Assembly: GCA_003049485.1 (NCBI GenBank)
Contig: PYST01000074.1
Coordinates: forward strand, 8,427-72,426
DNA from: Ophioceras dolichostomum
Lineage: Eukaryota > Ascomycota > Sordariomycetes > Magnaporthales > Ophioceraceae
Length of the DNA: 64,000 bases
Direction of reading: 5' to 3'
In this document: positions 45,785-57,753 of the stretch, piece after piece
Numbering within the stretch: the stretch's first letter is position 1
How the letters are laid out: each line of letters starts with the position of its first letter
Program-made: the position numbers and the translations under genes
The notes under the pieces: model-generated
Databases searched by the model: none
What the model saw: only the letters and a program-made list of their open reading frames with translations
What the model was told of the DNA's origin: nothing

Positions 45785-46622
45785 TCAGAACCACCTCCGG
45801 CGGCGCGCCGGGGCAGGAGCATACCCGTCGACGACCTTTGTCGTGCGCACGTCTCTACGGCGATGGCGCCTCGCCGAGCAGCAGGTGAAGAAGACGATGA
45901 CGGTGCCCAGCAGCAGGAAGATGGCGGCCACGAGGGCGGTCCACAGGCCCGCTCCGTACTCGGCCCTGGGGAGGCCCGTCGTGCGCGACGTGTTGTCGTT
46001 GACCTTGTCGCGGATGATGGCGAACATGACGAAGTCGGTGATCAGCACCACGAGCGTGACGAGGAACGCGAGGAACGCCACGAGGCTGGCTAGGAGCGAG
46101 CCGACCGTGCCCGCGCCCAGCGAGAGCATGAAGGCGACGAACGCTATGGCCGTCGCGATCGGGTGCAGGACCATGACCTTCGTCAGCGCCCGGGTGGTGT
46201 CGTCCGCCGCGTTGCTGTAGGAGAGGCCCGATGCGTCTGAGATCACCTGTGCCGGCGAGTAGCCGATCTGCGAGCGGGAGCAGTCATCTGATCCCTGGTT
46301 TTCACTGTTGTTGTTGGTGGGACATTCACTCTGTTAGCTGAGGGGCTCTAAAGGCTCTTACAGAATCTTACGCCGACTGGACAGACACAAGCGAGATATA
46401 TCTTGTAGGTATGCAAGAAACTTACAGAGAACTTCGTTGGTTCAGAACGCAGAAGCCGTACGTCCCGAGCGTCACGGCCGAACCGCGGGTGCCGTCGAGG
46501 TCGACCCTCAGGAGGGAGATGTTGTGCACGACGGGCGCGGTGATGTTTGTAATGATGAGAAGAATCGTCGCTGCGAAGAGCAGGAACGTGCCGATATGGT
46601 GGATCATGCCCGTGACCGCCAT
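45785..46622 (-). CDS. SUR7/PalI-family four-span plasma-membrane protein
   Basis: SUR7/PalI proteins are claudin-like tetraspans of the fungal plasma membrane, acting in eisosome/MCC patches or in ambient-pH sensing. Two exons, 46622-46426 and 46304-45785, give 238 aa; the 121-nt intron has donor GTAAGT and acceptor AACAG. TM1 is about residues 10-32. The long extracellular loop has the family-type GTYGFC58 with a second Cys at C74 (DDCSRSQIGY). TM2 begins at HPIATAIAFVAFMLSLG, TM3 at LLASLVAFLAFLVTLVVLI, and TM4 at LWTALVAAIFLLLGTVIVF. The cytosolic tail is short and basic (RRHRRRD ... RRRRW). The length fits SUR7/FMP45-like members better than PalI/Rim9, which have long tails. Confidence 0.85.
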
Positions 46623-48452
46623 TTTTGCGAGAGTTGTCGCGCGCCTGGTTTTCTTTTCCTTGAGTGAAGGGATTCAAAGAGAGTAGTTGAAGAGAGCGAG
46701 TGCAAGCAGTCTCCTTTTTGTGTTGTCCTTTTCTTATTCGAATGCCCGTTAAGATATTTTGGGACACGGGATCTTCTGTCGATGGCAATGCTATGCCGGG
46801 AGGTTTTTGATACGGACGCAGGAGAGAGCACGGAGAAGGGAGGAGGGCAGGAGGGTGGACGCAGGAGTCACACCTGTTTGGGGTTGGTGTGTGTGGTAGC
46901 AGCCAGGTGATGTGAGTGGTGTACGCGGCCGGAAGGCGGGAGATGGGATGAATGTTTGCCAGTAGTGAATGGTACCTGAGCAAGAGCGAAAGAAAGTAAT
47001 CACGGAAGCAGGTGCAAGTGAGAAGGGAGAAGGGAGATCTTTCTTGCATATAAACGGCTGAGTTTCAGCAGCAGGTCAAGGACACCAGCTTTGGGGAGAT
47101 CCGATCAACCATCGTCACCCGCTCCATCGACGAATCCCTGGACGGGTTCCTAGACCCAGTTTGCGCGAGGCCAATGGAAGAAAACCTGCAGTTAAGCAAG
47201 CCAGTTCCTTGACCAGTCAAAGTGTCCAAGGCACAAAAAAATCATGGACAAATGGGGTGACGGTAGGAAGGGATGGGAGGCCGTCGACAACGCATGCCGG
47301 CAGAACCCACGAGTTCGACGTCATATTCAAGAGGTATAAGTGGCTTGGCCCAGACCTCTGCCAGAGCACCACTTTCACGCTGTGCCGGGGCCACACTGCA
47401 TGTTTGCCCTTGCCGTGCTTGCTCCTCACCAATAACAAGTTTCAATCCAAGTCTCATTGTCCCATTACCAGCTTTGCCAGCCTCGGTTAGCCAGTGGGCT
47501 AGTTGATTTCTGTTAGTCCACCTATCGAATCTTCATGTCCGCGCCTCTCTGGTGACGTCGTCTTTCTGTGTCGCCCAGATTCACCTGACGTCGCTGGTGC
47601 GCCTTGATCTGTGTGGCTAGCGTCCTGTTTTGGTGGGGTTCGATGACGGAAGCCATGGCGGGGCCGGCACCAACAGGTGCCGCTTTTCCGGCCCACTCCC
47701 GAGCATCCTCGACCAGTCTCCAGTCTTCTTGCTGGACCTCGCTGGAGCTGTCATGTCAGTGAGGCCTTGCTGCGAGGAGCTGGTGCTATGGGCAAGCAAG
47801 TCTCACGCTTTACCTGCCAAATTGCACGCCTCACTAGCTGTGAGAGCCCGAGAGACCTCCCGGGTCGTCCCGTCGTGTTCTTTTTCTCCATTCGAGCTTC
47901 CTGTTCGTTCTCTATTTTCGGCCTTCCCTTCTTCGACAAAGACCCCTCCCAACTCCTGCTACCTGTCATCCGTTCCCGATTCTCGAAGGAAATCGGCGAA
48001 TCGAGAGCACATACGGGGGATCTTCGCAGTGTTGCCAGGGGCCCCTTCTTCCTCCAGGTCCGCGTTGCCGCGATACCGCATAATCGATAAGCTTATTTTT
48101 CCGGAGGAGGTAGTTGCAGCTCCTGAGACGATTGGTGTTGCAGTATCCTGCTCCTCAATTTAGCCGGTGTTTCTTCTTCTTTCGCATATCGTTGTGATGG
48201 CCGCTATTGTAGGGGAGGTCGGAAATGGGAATTAGGATCCTGGAATATGCCGTTGATGTGGGAAGAAGAAAACAGAGGCCGGTCTCTGCTTCTCGTCCCG
48301 TCCGTCTTCGTCCCGTCCATCTATGTTGCTCCCAACATTGGGAACGAGACGGGACACAGTGACTTTCATATCCTTGTGAACTTCGCGAAATTCTCCGGCG
48401 AAGTAGACGGGGGGGATGTGCCGCGTGGCAGAGGCGGGTTTCAAGATACTCC
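46623..48452. other. Intergenic, no supported gene
   Basis: It holds the promoter of the SUR7-family gene and the 3' flank of the next minus-strand gene. Open frames here are short and compositionally unlike proteins. Confidence 0.5.
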
Positions 48453-49601
48453 CTATCTGTGAAAATCATTCCCCTGCGCATCGAAAAGTCGTCGATAGGT
48501 TTTCAACGAAGACGAGATACCAGGTTCCGATCCAGCCCGTGGAGGCGGAGTACTCGGTGTGTACTTCTGTCCCCATTTCCCCACAGAGTTCCGCTGGCTG
48601 GCTTCCATCAGTCGTTGCAATGTTTCTGCGTCTTCCTCACCCGCAGGCACTTGTGGTTGAGATGTTGGCGATTGGGACTCGTTCTGGCCCAGTCCAGTAC
48701 CCTCTTTCCTGAGCCGCCGTCCATCTCTTTCTCGAAAGTAAGCCTGGGCCGAAACGCGGTTCTCCGCGTCGTCCTTGTGCTTGTAGCGTAGTATTCGGGC
48801 TTCGTCCGAGAGCTGGCTGCCCGAGGTCCAGTCGCAGAGTCCCTTGGTTTCGCGCCCCAGAGGCACAACGTCCCTCAGAGCGCCGAAAACGAACGAGTTT
48901 TCCGCATGTGGTTCTGACGGCCAAGGGCCGTACAAGGGTGACTGCGCAATTTGGGCATGATGCGGATAGTTCTTAGCATAGAACGCGTGTAGCACGAACG
49001 ACTTGTGTTTGGTCATTGAGGTTTTGGAGCCGGCGCCCGATGCGGCGTCACCATCGGCGGCGTCATTCTCTTCAAAATTTGCGTCTTCGTCCTGGCCGTC
49101 GTTCTTGCTGTCCTCTGTTTCGTCAAGTACAACGATGCGCGGCTCGAGTTGGCTGACTGTCGGGATAGGCCGGACCGATGCGGTGATGTCGTTGATGGCA
49201 CCTGCCGACAAGGTCGACAAGCCTTCAGACTTCTCCGTTATTAGATCGTAGGTGATCGGGCTTCGCTGGGATATATCGGTGGCTGCGGCAACGGTTTTCA
49301 TGATCGAGAGGAACGAGTTATTGTCCTATGGTAGGGGGAGCACGTCGAGATGAAAGCATGTCAGCTAAAGAATCCAGCATGCAGTTTCGCACTCGCTCCT
49401 AGTCGGTTATGAACCGCACCAGAATCATGTGCAACTCACAGAGAGCTTCTTGAACATCTCAACAACCCCAAAGCGCTGGAGCATCCGCAGAATTGCTCGA
49501 CGTTCGGCCAGTTTGACAGGCGCCGGCTGGACCTTGATGAAGACAGTCCGATAGCCGACGCCAACCATGGCGGTTCTGGCGGCCGCGGATATTTGGGCCA
49601 T
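48453..49601 (-). CDS. Unrecognised two-exon protein (344 aa)
   Basis: Exons 49601-49440 and 49325-48453 join across a 114-nt intron (donor GTGAGT, acceptor CATAG) in phase 0, giving continuous sequence EMFKKLS then DNNSFLSIMKTVAAA. The start MAQISAAARTAMVGVGYR has a Met in fair context and an Ala/Arg-rich, acid-free stretch that could target mitochondria; an alternative start is at 49568. The frame stays open about 240 nt further upstream (without ATG), so an additional 5' exon is possible. Notable blocks are VFIKVQPAPVKLAERRAILR, a short beta-helix pattern, and SFVLHAFYAKNYPHHAQIAQ followed by SPLYGPWPSE. The C-terminal part is polar. I do not recognise the family. Confidence 0.65.
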
Positions 49602-50260
49602 GATTAGGAGGGCATCTGCACCGGCGTGCAATGGGCGACAAGCGATTGCCCTAGGACGCCTGTTGATTGCCGCCGTGGCTGGCGTTTGGGCAGGCGGCTT
49701 TTCGATGTTCCCGTCCACCAAATTTTTTGAAGGAGTGGAAGATGCTCGCTCGGCCTTCTCCACACTGACGCGACAGAGCCGAGCAACTCCAAACTCATCC
49801 CAAATGTGCCCAACAAACCACTACACATGTGTGAATACACCTGAGTGTGGATAGAAATTCCAATGTAAACATTCTTGTATGTGTGTGAGACAATGCATCG
49901 AGGTAATTTGACCTACATCTTCTAGATCGGTCCTACTATCTCTGTCTTTTTGCGGCTGCACATACAAATCGATCGGCCAGCCCGATAAGGTAGGTACGTA
50001 CTGTGGTATACTTCCAAATCCCAACGTACTTGCATTCCGTATCCCAGAAAACCATCCATCCCAGCCTTTCCCGGACGCCATCCCAATGAATCGAATCATC
50101 GCCATCCCAGTCTGTTCCGATTTGGCTTTACCACTTGTACGAAGAGCCTACAATGATGGCATAGAAGAATTGCAAAACCCCAACTCCGATTTCCATTTTG
50201 CATATGGTAACCTCGACTTCACTGTCTGCCCCCTGAGCGACAAACACACACGGGTACCCG
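49602..50260. other. Intergenic, short
   Basis: It lies between the unrecognised two-exon gene and the BTB gene. A GGTAGGTACGTAC motif is at 49989-50001. No gene supported. Confidence 0.45.
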
Positions 50261-51878
50261 TCAGCATTTTGTCATAAAATGTGGGATGGACTAGAGGGTA
50301 TTGGGGCTCAAAGAAGCCCTCTAAAGGTGAGATGGCTGGTGGGGAGACCAGGAAAGTTACTCACAGCAAGACAAGTCGATGACGACGCAAAGGAGAGAAC
50401 GCTGGCCACCAGGATCAGCAGACCAAAGGCCACGGCAAAGTACAGCTTCACCATCCGCATACAAATGGGCCAGATGCCTATGATGGCGCAGCAGCCCAAG
50501 ATGAGGCTGTAGAACTTGGGGGCCTCGAACACGAGAGGGTCGACGTCGACGAAAATGACGTAGGCGGCGATGCCGACCCAGGCGAACGGGAAGAGAAACT
50601 GGCGATCGCGTGTCGGGCATAAGTCAATACATGCTTGGCTGTCTACCCACAACGTCATGGAGGGGTCAAGGAGTGAACAGGGAGTGGTCGGAGAAAGGAG
50701 GGGCGAAGGGCAACCTTACGTGATAGATCAATATGCACACACCAAACGCAGTCCTCAGAGGGTCCTCATACTTCTCCCACAGCCTGCGGTGGTGCGGGAT
50801 GCCACAGCTATCCAAGCCCTTGATCCGGCTCATCTTAGGGCTCAAGTCCGATGAGACGCGGTAAAGAGGCGGCTTGGCGACGCAGTGGATGCACTGAACT
50901 CCATTCTCAGGCGAAGACGGTGGTGATGACCCGCATGTGGCTGACTCCCAGTGGCCGACGGCAAGCTTGCGGGGGTCAGACGCGCACCATCCTCCGTCCA
51001 GGGCCTCCAGGTCCGGATAGCTGGCCCAGTCAACCAGGAAGCCGCTCTCCACTGAGCGTGTCCTCAGCCAGCAGACCCAGTGTCTCGCGAAGCGGTGCAT
51101 TGGCGAACCATCGGCTGTGTGCTCGAGGAGCCACCGAACTCCATCTAGTCCGAAGTCGTCGGGCACGTGGGCCACGAAATGGGACAGCACAAAGGCGCAG
51201 TACCGCCGAGAGATGAGCCAGTCGCCGAGGACGTAGTCCCGTTCCAGATCGGGCTTGCACCACGACTCCGGGTCCCCACGTGCGGGTGGTGGGCACCGGT
51301 GGCCGGGCTCGTAGTCGGCAGCTTTCTTGCAGGCACGACACGTGTACAGCCAGTGCACAAAGCGGTGGAAAGCCTCTGGGTCGACGTCCGGGAAGATGAA
51401 CTCGCTATCCATGAGAGTGTCATCAGTCGTCGGAGCCTTGGTGTCATCGTTGGCGATGCTTGCACTGCCTCTGCGGCTGCCGCTTCGGAGAGCATCTTGG
51501 AAGTACCCCGAGTAGTGGCGTATCAGGGGCTTATGTATCATAAAGACACATCCGGTCGAGCCGTGGCCTGTGGTGATCTTCACCCTCTCATCGGACACCT
51601 TGCACCTGGCGTTCGTCTTAGCATGAATCTAAGACGACAAAGACCAAAAGACCAGGACAGTGCTCACGCACAGGAAGACAGACAACGAGATGCAAGACAT
51701 ACCAGTGTAGTATTCGAATATCGTCATGCTCGACTGCATGCGACAAGCATGGCTCAACGATAGTGGGACGTATTATCCCGGGAACAGCCGCAAGCACCGC
51801 TCCCTGGATAGTATCCACGGCCGACTCCTCATCCTGCGGTTCCCTTTGTCGCAGGAAAGGGTTGAGGAACGATGGCAT
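50261..51878 (-). CDS. BTB/POZ-domain protein with three C-terminal membrane segments (441 aa)
   Basis: Exons on the minus strand: 51878-51703, 51605-50720, 50598-50365 and 50290-50261; introns of 97, 121 and 74 nt. The last intron is uncertain: read-through would stop at 50308 (450 aa). Residues about 60-160 form a BTB fold: VKITTGHGSTGCVFMIHKPL, LIRHYSGYFQDAL and EFIFPDVDPEAFHRFVHWLY. A Cys/Trp-rich middle follows, with CRACKK and CIHC pairs. Exon 2 ends in AFGVCILIYH and exon 3 continues FLFPFAWVGIAAYVIFVD, making one membrane segment (about 344-372) across the splice; two more follow at about 383-401 and 406-424. BTB proteins usually serve as adaptors, often for cullin-3 ligases; a membrane-anchored version is unusual in fungi. 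Two neighbouring genes rather than one remains possible. Confidence 0.7.
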
Positions 51879-54800
51879 CTTGCCCTCTCGATCCGACTAG
51901 CAGGTGTTCGTTTATTTGCGTTGACGTGGGGCGGGGCGTGGAAACCAGCTCGCCCTCCCTCACGAGGCTGTCGTCATTTTCACCCGCCCTCGCAGAAGGG
52001 CTCAGTAAATATGGACGGAAAAGTTCCCGCTGCCTGACTGCCTCGTATGGAGGGATAGTAGGGGTTGCTCTGCCAAGAAAAAGCCTCCTTGCGCTACTTG
52101 TGGCTGGTGCGTGTTCGTCTGGGTTTCGTTCAACGAGGACGGTACACGGAGCTCTGCGGGCGAGACAACTAGTATGCGGACGTGGCAAGGCGGAACACAG
52201 GACAAGGAGCACAGCAGGAGTGGAGTGGGAGCGACGCAGTTTGAGATTTCGCAGTGTCGAGAGTAATGGGCTTTTTATCTATGTGAGAGAACAAGGGAAG
52301 AAGAGCCTCATGAAGCAAGCAAGAGAGAAAGAAGAAAAAAAGAGCGGACAGTCCGGTCGTTCATAAGAGCAAACAGACCTGCACCAAGAAGCACGAACCA
52401 CTCGGCGTCGCTTGGCCTTCCCGTACCAAGCAAAAGGGGCGACGAGACGTTGGTCGCCACGGTGCTGTACACCGCAGTCCCGAGTCACACGATACACGAT
52501 AGCACCCAAGAACCTGATGATCAGTGAAAGGAAACCGAAGGCCGCGGGGCGGCGGGATGAAGGAGCGGGAGCTGAACGACAATACTGTTTTGTCTTGTGT
52601 GCGAACTTGGCACTTGGCTTCATACTTGGCCAACGCTTGGCACTGCTGACCAGATATTAAAGAACCAACCCCCAAGGCAGGCAAACAGAAATGGGAGGGG
52701 GGAGCCGCGTGGATGGTGGTGTGGCCAAGGCGTCTACTCCGGGAGTCTAAAAATGCGGGCACACAGCATCAAGCGGGAGACTCTTCTTCTCCGGTGCCCG
52801 TCGTCGGCCTAAAAACCGCATGAGACAAAAACCGGGGGAGACATGGAGAAGACGGGACACCGAAGATGACGGCGGAAGTCGCTCGGTCGGACTTGTGGAT
52901 GGAACTGGAGCCTCTGGAGGAAGGAAGGGGAGGGCAGCATTCGGAGCCGGCACTTGGCGATTCCCCCCTCCGCTTAGAAAACTCGAAAGGTTTATTATTA
53001 TGGGGTCCAGACACCCAAACTGTTCGACAGGAGAACTGTTTGGTCAGACACGAGATGCTGCGCGTGTGATGACCGGATGCCCAAGACGGGCAGTCACAAG
53101 TCGTGAGGTGAGACCGTGAGACGTGACCAGTCTCCGAGCTCGGCACGGCGACTTGGCGGGGGCCAATCAAGCATGCCAGGTGCCATCCCAAGAAACACCA
53201 AGGAGACCAAGAAAACCAAGAGGAAACCAAGGAAACCAAGGACACCAAGGAGTGCGGCGTGAGAGACCAACAAGTCTGGTTGTTCTTAGGGTTTAGCAAC
53301 TCCCTTTTTTGTACTCTGCACTTTTGTTTTCCTCTATCAGGCTGCTAGGCTGTCATTCCATAATCTCATCGCTTAACCGGCACCTGTTCCGTTGCAGGAG
53401 GTACGCAGTATCTAATCCAGGATTGTATAAGGGTACCACCACCCATTTATAATACAATGTCGGCATCTTTTATACATATGCACGATGCAGGACCCTGAAT
53501 CTCACGGACGGGAAGCCGGCGCCTAGAACATCAGGAGTGGTCGCAATGGGCGAACCATAAAAAGCGCGATTGTAACTCTACTGCCGTGATGGGGATAGAC
53601 CGACGGCCTCGAGAGGGACGATATGAGCATCGAGTTTTCGAAAAATAGGACGGGAAGTCCACCAACCAGCAGGATCCAGCGGACCGGCCTCTACCGCCGG
53701 CCCCCAGAACAGCGTCTTGACGCCTGGATCGTTCGGTTCCGAGAGACGAAACAAATACGTCGAGACCACTGGGGAAAAGCTCTTGCACAGAGTGTGAGCC
53801 GCCACTATACCAGAAACTGCGGGGGACAGGGTTGAGCCATCAATCTGTTCAACAACAAGACACCTGTATACTCCTACTCGTGCTCGAGCCCTGGAGAGGC
53901 AACATCAAGAGCGACACAAAGAACGCTTGATCAGCTAGCGGCATCTTCCGTCGACAGCCAAACGCGTGAAGCTGACAAAGAGCGGCTTCGCGAGAAAAAC
54001 CCGAAAGGTCGCGTCTCCATATCCCAACAAGACGCAATTCCCAGGAGATGTCTTCTGCCCGTGATGATCATACCACCGCCCGAAGATGTGAAGCTGCACA
54101 AAACCTCTGGGAATCCCGCGAGTCCAGCCCCCCCACACAGTGCTAGTCACACTGAGCAAAATGGACCGCAAGCCAGGTATCGCAGTGGGGGCCGCCCCTC
54201 TCTGCTGGCAAGCTAGGGTGGAATAGGCAAAGAGGGAGCCCTGGGAGCAAGGAATATGCCCCTTTCATTGCTCCAGGCAGGCTGTGATGAAGATGAAAAA
54301 TCGAGGCTTCGTGAAAAAGGGTATGATCAAACATCGTCGCTTTTCGACACCGACTGCTGTTCTAGAACTTCCCGTCTCTGCAAGAGAAGATGGCGATGCT
54401 TAGGAGTACTTTCTTCGCCGCCTCCAATCAGGTGTCAGAATAGCATCCAGCACGGAGTTGCCTTGAGACACTTTGGGGGAAGAACCCCTCTGTCCTACCA
54501 CCTGATTGGGCAGAGGATGGGAGGACGAGAGACGGAGGCCCGGGGATTTGGGCCTCACAGCTGCTTGGTTCAGCGGGCAGGAGGATGACACGCCCTAAAC
54601 CAGTGGCGTCAGACCATTAATTGCGCAAATTTTTTCCCACTGGAACCCGCGCTGTTGGGAAGGAAGCGAGCACAGGCCGAAATGCCTGCGCCAGGCCCAA
54701 GGGAACGGCCACCAATTGGCAAACGGCCCGAGTCGACAGCGCCGCCGCTTGGGGGTTGTGTTTTATTCTTTTTTAGCATGAATAATAATTATGAGACCAT

Positions 54801-56565
54801 TCTCTTTATCTCAACGGCGGCTCAACGATAGAGAGCGAGCTGATGAAAACCCAATTAATCAACTAACAAAGAGGGAAAAGAAAGAAAGAAAAGAAAAGCA
54901 AGAAACCTGATCACACGCAACGTGATGGCTCACTCAACTTTCATCAAACTACGCCATTTCGGGCGACACAACCCCCGTGAAGTAAGACAACACGCAGGCT
55001 TGTGGAGTCGCTCCGAGTCCCAGTGATGGGGGGAGTCTGCAAGCATTCTCCTCCATAGCGCCCGCTTGATGAAGAATCCGACTTTCCTCGCAAAGCGCGA
55101 CAAAAGATGAGATGAAAAGAAACTCTGAAAATAAAAAACGGCAAAAAAGGGGGAATATGCCCTCAAGAAAAAAGCACTGCGCCGCAGGACACACAACGTC
55201 ACACCAGCAGGCAAACAAGAAGGCGACCCGACCCGTGGCAGGCAGATATTCGGTCCCGACTGTTGACATTTCGTTCGATATTGGACGACGACGAGACAGC
55301 CGTACTGAGTGCTGCTCAATTAATCAATCCATCCTTTCAGCTGGGTCGTGGCGGTGCTTCGACAGGCCTCTCTTCAGAAGAGTGCTGTGTGGAAGGGAGG
55401 GGTGAGAAAGCCACCAGCACCAGGCTGGTGCCCGCTGGCCCCAACCAGGGATGCCCTTCCACGATTCTCACTGGTCGGGGCAGCTCGAATCCCGGCCATT
55501 TGGGCCACCCCATCTTCTGAGCTCCTCCCGTTTCAGTGATGCCCCGTGCACGAACTCCCCACATCGAGTGGAGACCCGGCGCTTCCATTGGTCAAGAGCA
55601 AAGTGCTAGGTACCGCTTCGTCGGGAACCCTGCAAGAAGAGGGTGGGATGATGTGAAGAGGAAAAAAGCTGGCAAGCTCAAAAAAGCTGGCTGCTGGGAA
55701 GAGGAGTCCCGTTGTTTTTTTTGTGCAAATCCAGCAGACGAAAAAGTCCACACACTGTGCCCCCTCCCACCAGTGCTACCACCCGCCCGTCCGGCCACAC
55801 CCCCTTGAACCCAGTCTCTGGCCAGTCCTGTGGTGCCTTTTTGGTCCGGTCGTGGGCACACAAACTCCACCCTCCCACCATCCACTCTGCTGGGCTCGCA
55901 GCTTCGCTTGCTCCTCTCTTGATTCTCGTCCATTTTCCCCAGCGCTTTTTGCGTCCTCGTCGTCGTCGCGGTGAGGAAAGCGGAGGAATTCGCGGGTAAT
56001 TCTGGACGCGTAGAGGCATCTCGTAGCCGAAATATTCAGGAAGTCAACTGAGCTATATCTCTACTATATACACCTTACCCTCTTTTTATCTCCTCCCCTC
56101 TCTTACACGGGATAATAATCCTTCGCTCCGAGTTTATGGCCGGCAGCCGCCAACCCTCCTCGCGCCGTCGCCTAGTCGTCCGACTCACCTACGCGGTGAA
56201 GTAGGACCGGCCACAAAGGCACGACGACACTCATCCGCTGAGGAAGCGACCTGTCATATTGTTGCTACCTCTTCTTCTTACCGCCGCCGTCTTTCTTTGT
56301 CTTGATCCCCAGCAGAAAGAGATCAACAACAAGATCGGGGCCGCTGAACAGCTGAGAATCTCTAGCGTCTGTCGTTAGCGGCACGGACTGGGAAGAAGCT
56401 GGTAGCCACGGCGTTCTCTAGTCTGCACTAGCGCCCGTGTTTCACTCCTCTCCGATGCCTCTTATACCCGCAACTCCCCCCCGAGTCTGTTAATCTCCCT
56501 CGACTCGATCCGTCACCTTCGAGTCTTGCCTGGTTAAGCATTCCGCCTCGTCACCACTCACGACC
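51879..56565. other. 4.7-kb intergenic region, no supported gene
   Basis: It separates the BTB gene from the poly-His gene; both are transcribed away from it, so it holds two promoters. The plus strand is CT-rich from about 55700 to 56560, as in a long 5' leader, with TATATA at about 56068-56073. An imperfect 9-bp repeat array is at 53187-53250. No convincing reading frame. Confidence 0.45.
53187..53250. repeat. Imperfect tandem repeat with CCAAG/ACCAAGGA core
   Basis: Eight spaced copies of a CCAAG or CCAAGGA(A/G) core, with a dominant 9-nt period, occur in 64 bases. Confidence 0.7.
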
Positions 56566-57753
56566 ATGGCGAGCTTCGAAGACGAGGCCTTCGACGAGGA
56601 CTACAGCCTCGACATCGTTGACGGCTTGCAGCCAAGTTCCTCAGAAGTACAACCCAACGCCAGTTTATATTCACACCACCACCACCACCACCACCACCAC
56701 CAGCAGGTCACGTTCTCGACTTCGTTGCTGCTCGGCGAACCTGCCGAGGACTCGTCGTCGTCACCACACACGACTCCACCACGCCTCAACACCCGTGTTC
56801 ACGGCCTCAACAGCTTGATACACAGGTTAAGCAGGCAGAACCTACAGTTAGAGGCGTCCAGCAACCATGGAGTCTCCACGGCTGCTAGTGGCCACATACC
56901 ATCGTCACCAACAGACACCTCAATGGGCAGTCCCGACCTTGGGCCGGTAGAGGCTGAGCTCCCGCCGCGGTCCTCGATGCAGCCGCTGCCCCCTACAACG
57001 GCAGAAGACGACGAGGGCGTCTCAATGTCGGCCATGGACGAGGAGGACGACCTCTTCCCCGCGTCCACAATACCACCAATACATCATTCCGCCGATCCTG
57101 GCCCCACAACGCGGCCCCGGCCATATCAAGATGCCCCAGTTTGCGTGGATCGGCGCAGGATCGAGAGCCTCATGGCAGACATGGTCGCCAACGCGGAGCA
57201 GTGCATCGTGTACCCATCGCCCCTGACGCCGACTCCAACCCAGACGCCGACCACCACCACAGCTCCTCCGCCTACTCCTGCTCCTCCAACTACCATACAA
57301 GCCAATCCCACCTCCACCTCCTCCTCTTCTACTCCAGTCCCTCCACCTCTCCCTCCTCCATTATTACTCTCCAATCCTCCTCCTGCTCCACCTCCAACCA
57401 CCACGACTCAAGCCCTCCTTCCAAAACCACTCGAATGGGACGACTCGCCCATCGAGGCCGACCCGGACCTGGACGAGGAGGAGGAAGAGTGGGCCGAGAC
57501 GGCACGCAAGAACGCAATGATCACGTGGACGACGGCCAGCGGCGTCCGCAAGAGGGGCACCATCAAGTACGCCGCCTCCGCCGAGGTGGCCATGCGCTGC
57601 CCGAACGTCGTGCTGAGCCGGCCACGCATGCGCAAGCGGATGGTCCGGTCGTCGGCGTCGAAGCCGAGTCACCACTCGAAACATCAGCAACAGCAGCAGC
57701 AACAGCAGCAGCTGGCGCCACCATCATCGGTTCCTGGTGAAGGACCATTATAA
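56566..57753 (+). CDS. Low-complexity protein with poly-His tract (395 aa)
   Basis: A single-exon frame starting in good context (GACCATGGC). The N-terminus MASFEDEAFDEDYSLDIVDG is acidic, and a run of nine His lies at about residues 38-46. The middle is Ser/Thr/Pro-rich, and residues 220-290 are almost all Pro/Thr/Ser. The most protein-like part is near the C-terminus, after an acidic DLDEEEEEWAETARKNA helix: ITWTTASGVRKRGTIKYAAS and VAMRCPNVVLSRPRMRKRMV, then a Gln run. The basic segment could be a nuclear localisation or nucleic-acid-binding region. I do not recognise the family. It lies 2.6 kb upstream of wetA on the same strand with a long CT-rich leader, the style of developmental regulators, but that is only suggestive. 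Confidence 0.7.
   Translation: MASFEDEAFDEDYSLDIVDGLQPSSSEVQPNASLYSHHHHHHHHHQQVTFSTSLLLGEPAEDSSSSPHTTPPRLNTRVHGLNSLIHRLSRQNLQLEASSNHGVSTAASGHIPSSPTDTSMGSPDLGPVEAELPPRSSMQPLPPTTAEDDEGVSMSAMDEEDDLFPASTIPPIHHSADPGPTTRPRPYQDAPVCVDRRRIESLMADMVANAEQCIVYPSPLTPTPTQTPTTTTAPPPTPAPPTTIQANPTSTSSSSTPVPPPLPPPLLLSNPPPAPPPTTTTQALLPKPLEWDDSPIEADPDLDEEEEEWAETARKNAMITWTTASGVRKRGTIKYAASAEVAMRCPNVVLSRPRMRKRMVRSSASKPSHHSKHQQQQQQQQQLAPPSSVPGEGPL

Noticed and set aside
55412..55430. 7-bp stem hairpin CACCAGC/GCTGGTG
   Set aside because: An isolated short hairpin with no T-run or gene context is expected by chance in GC-rich sequence.
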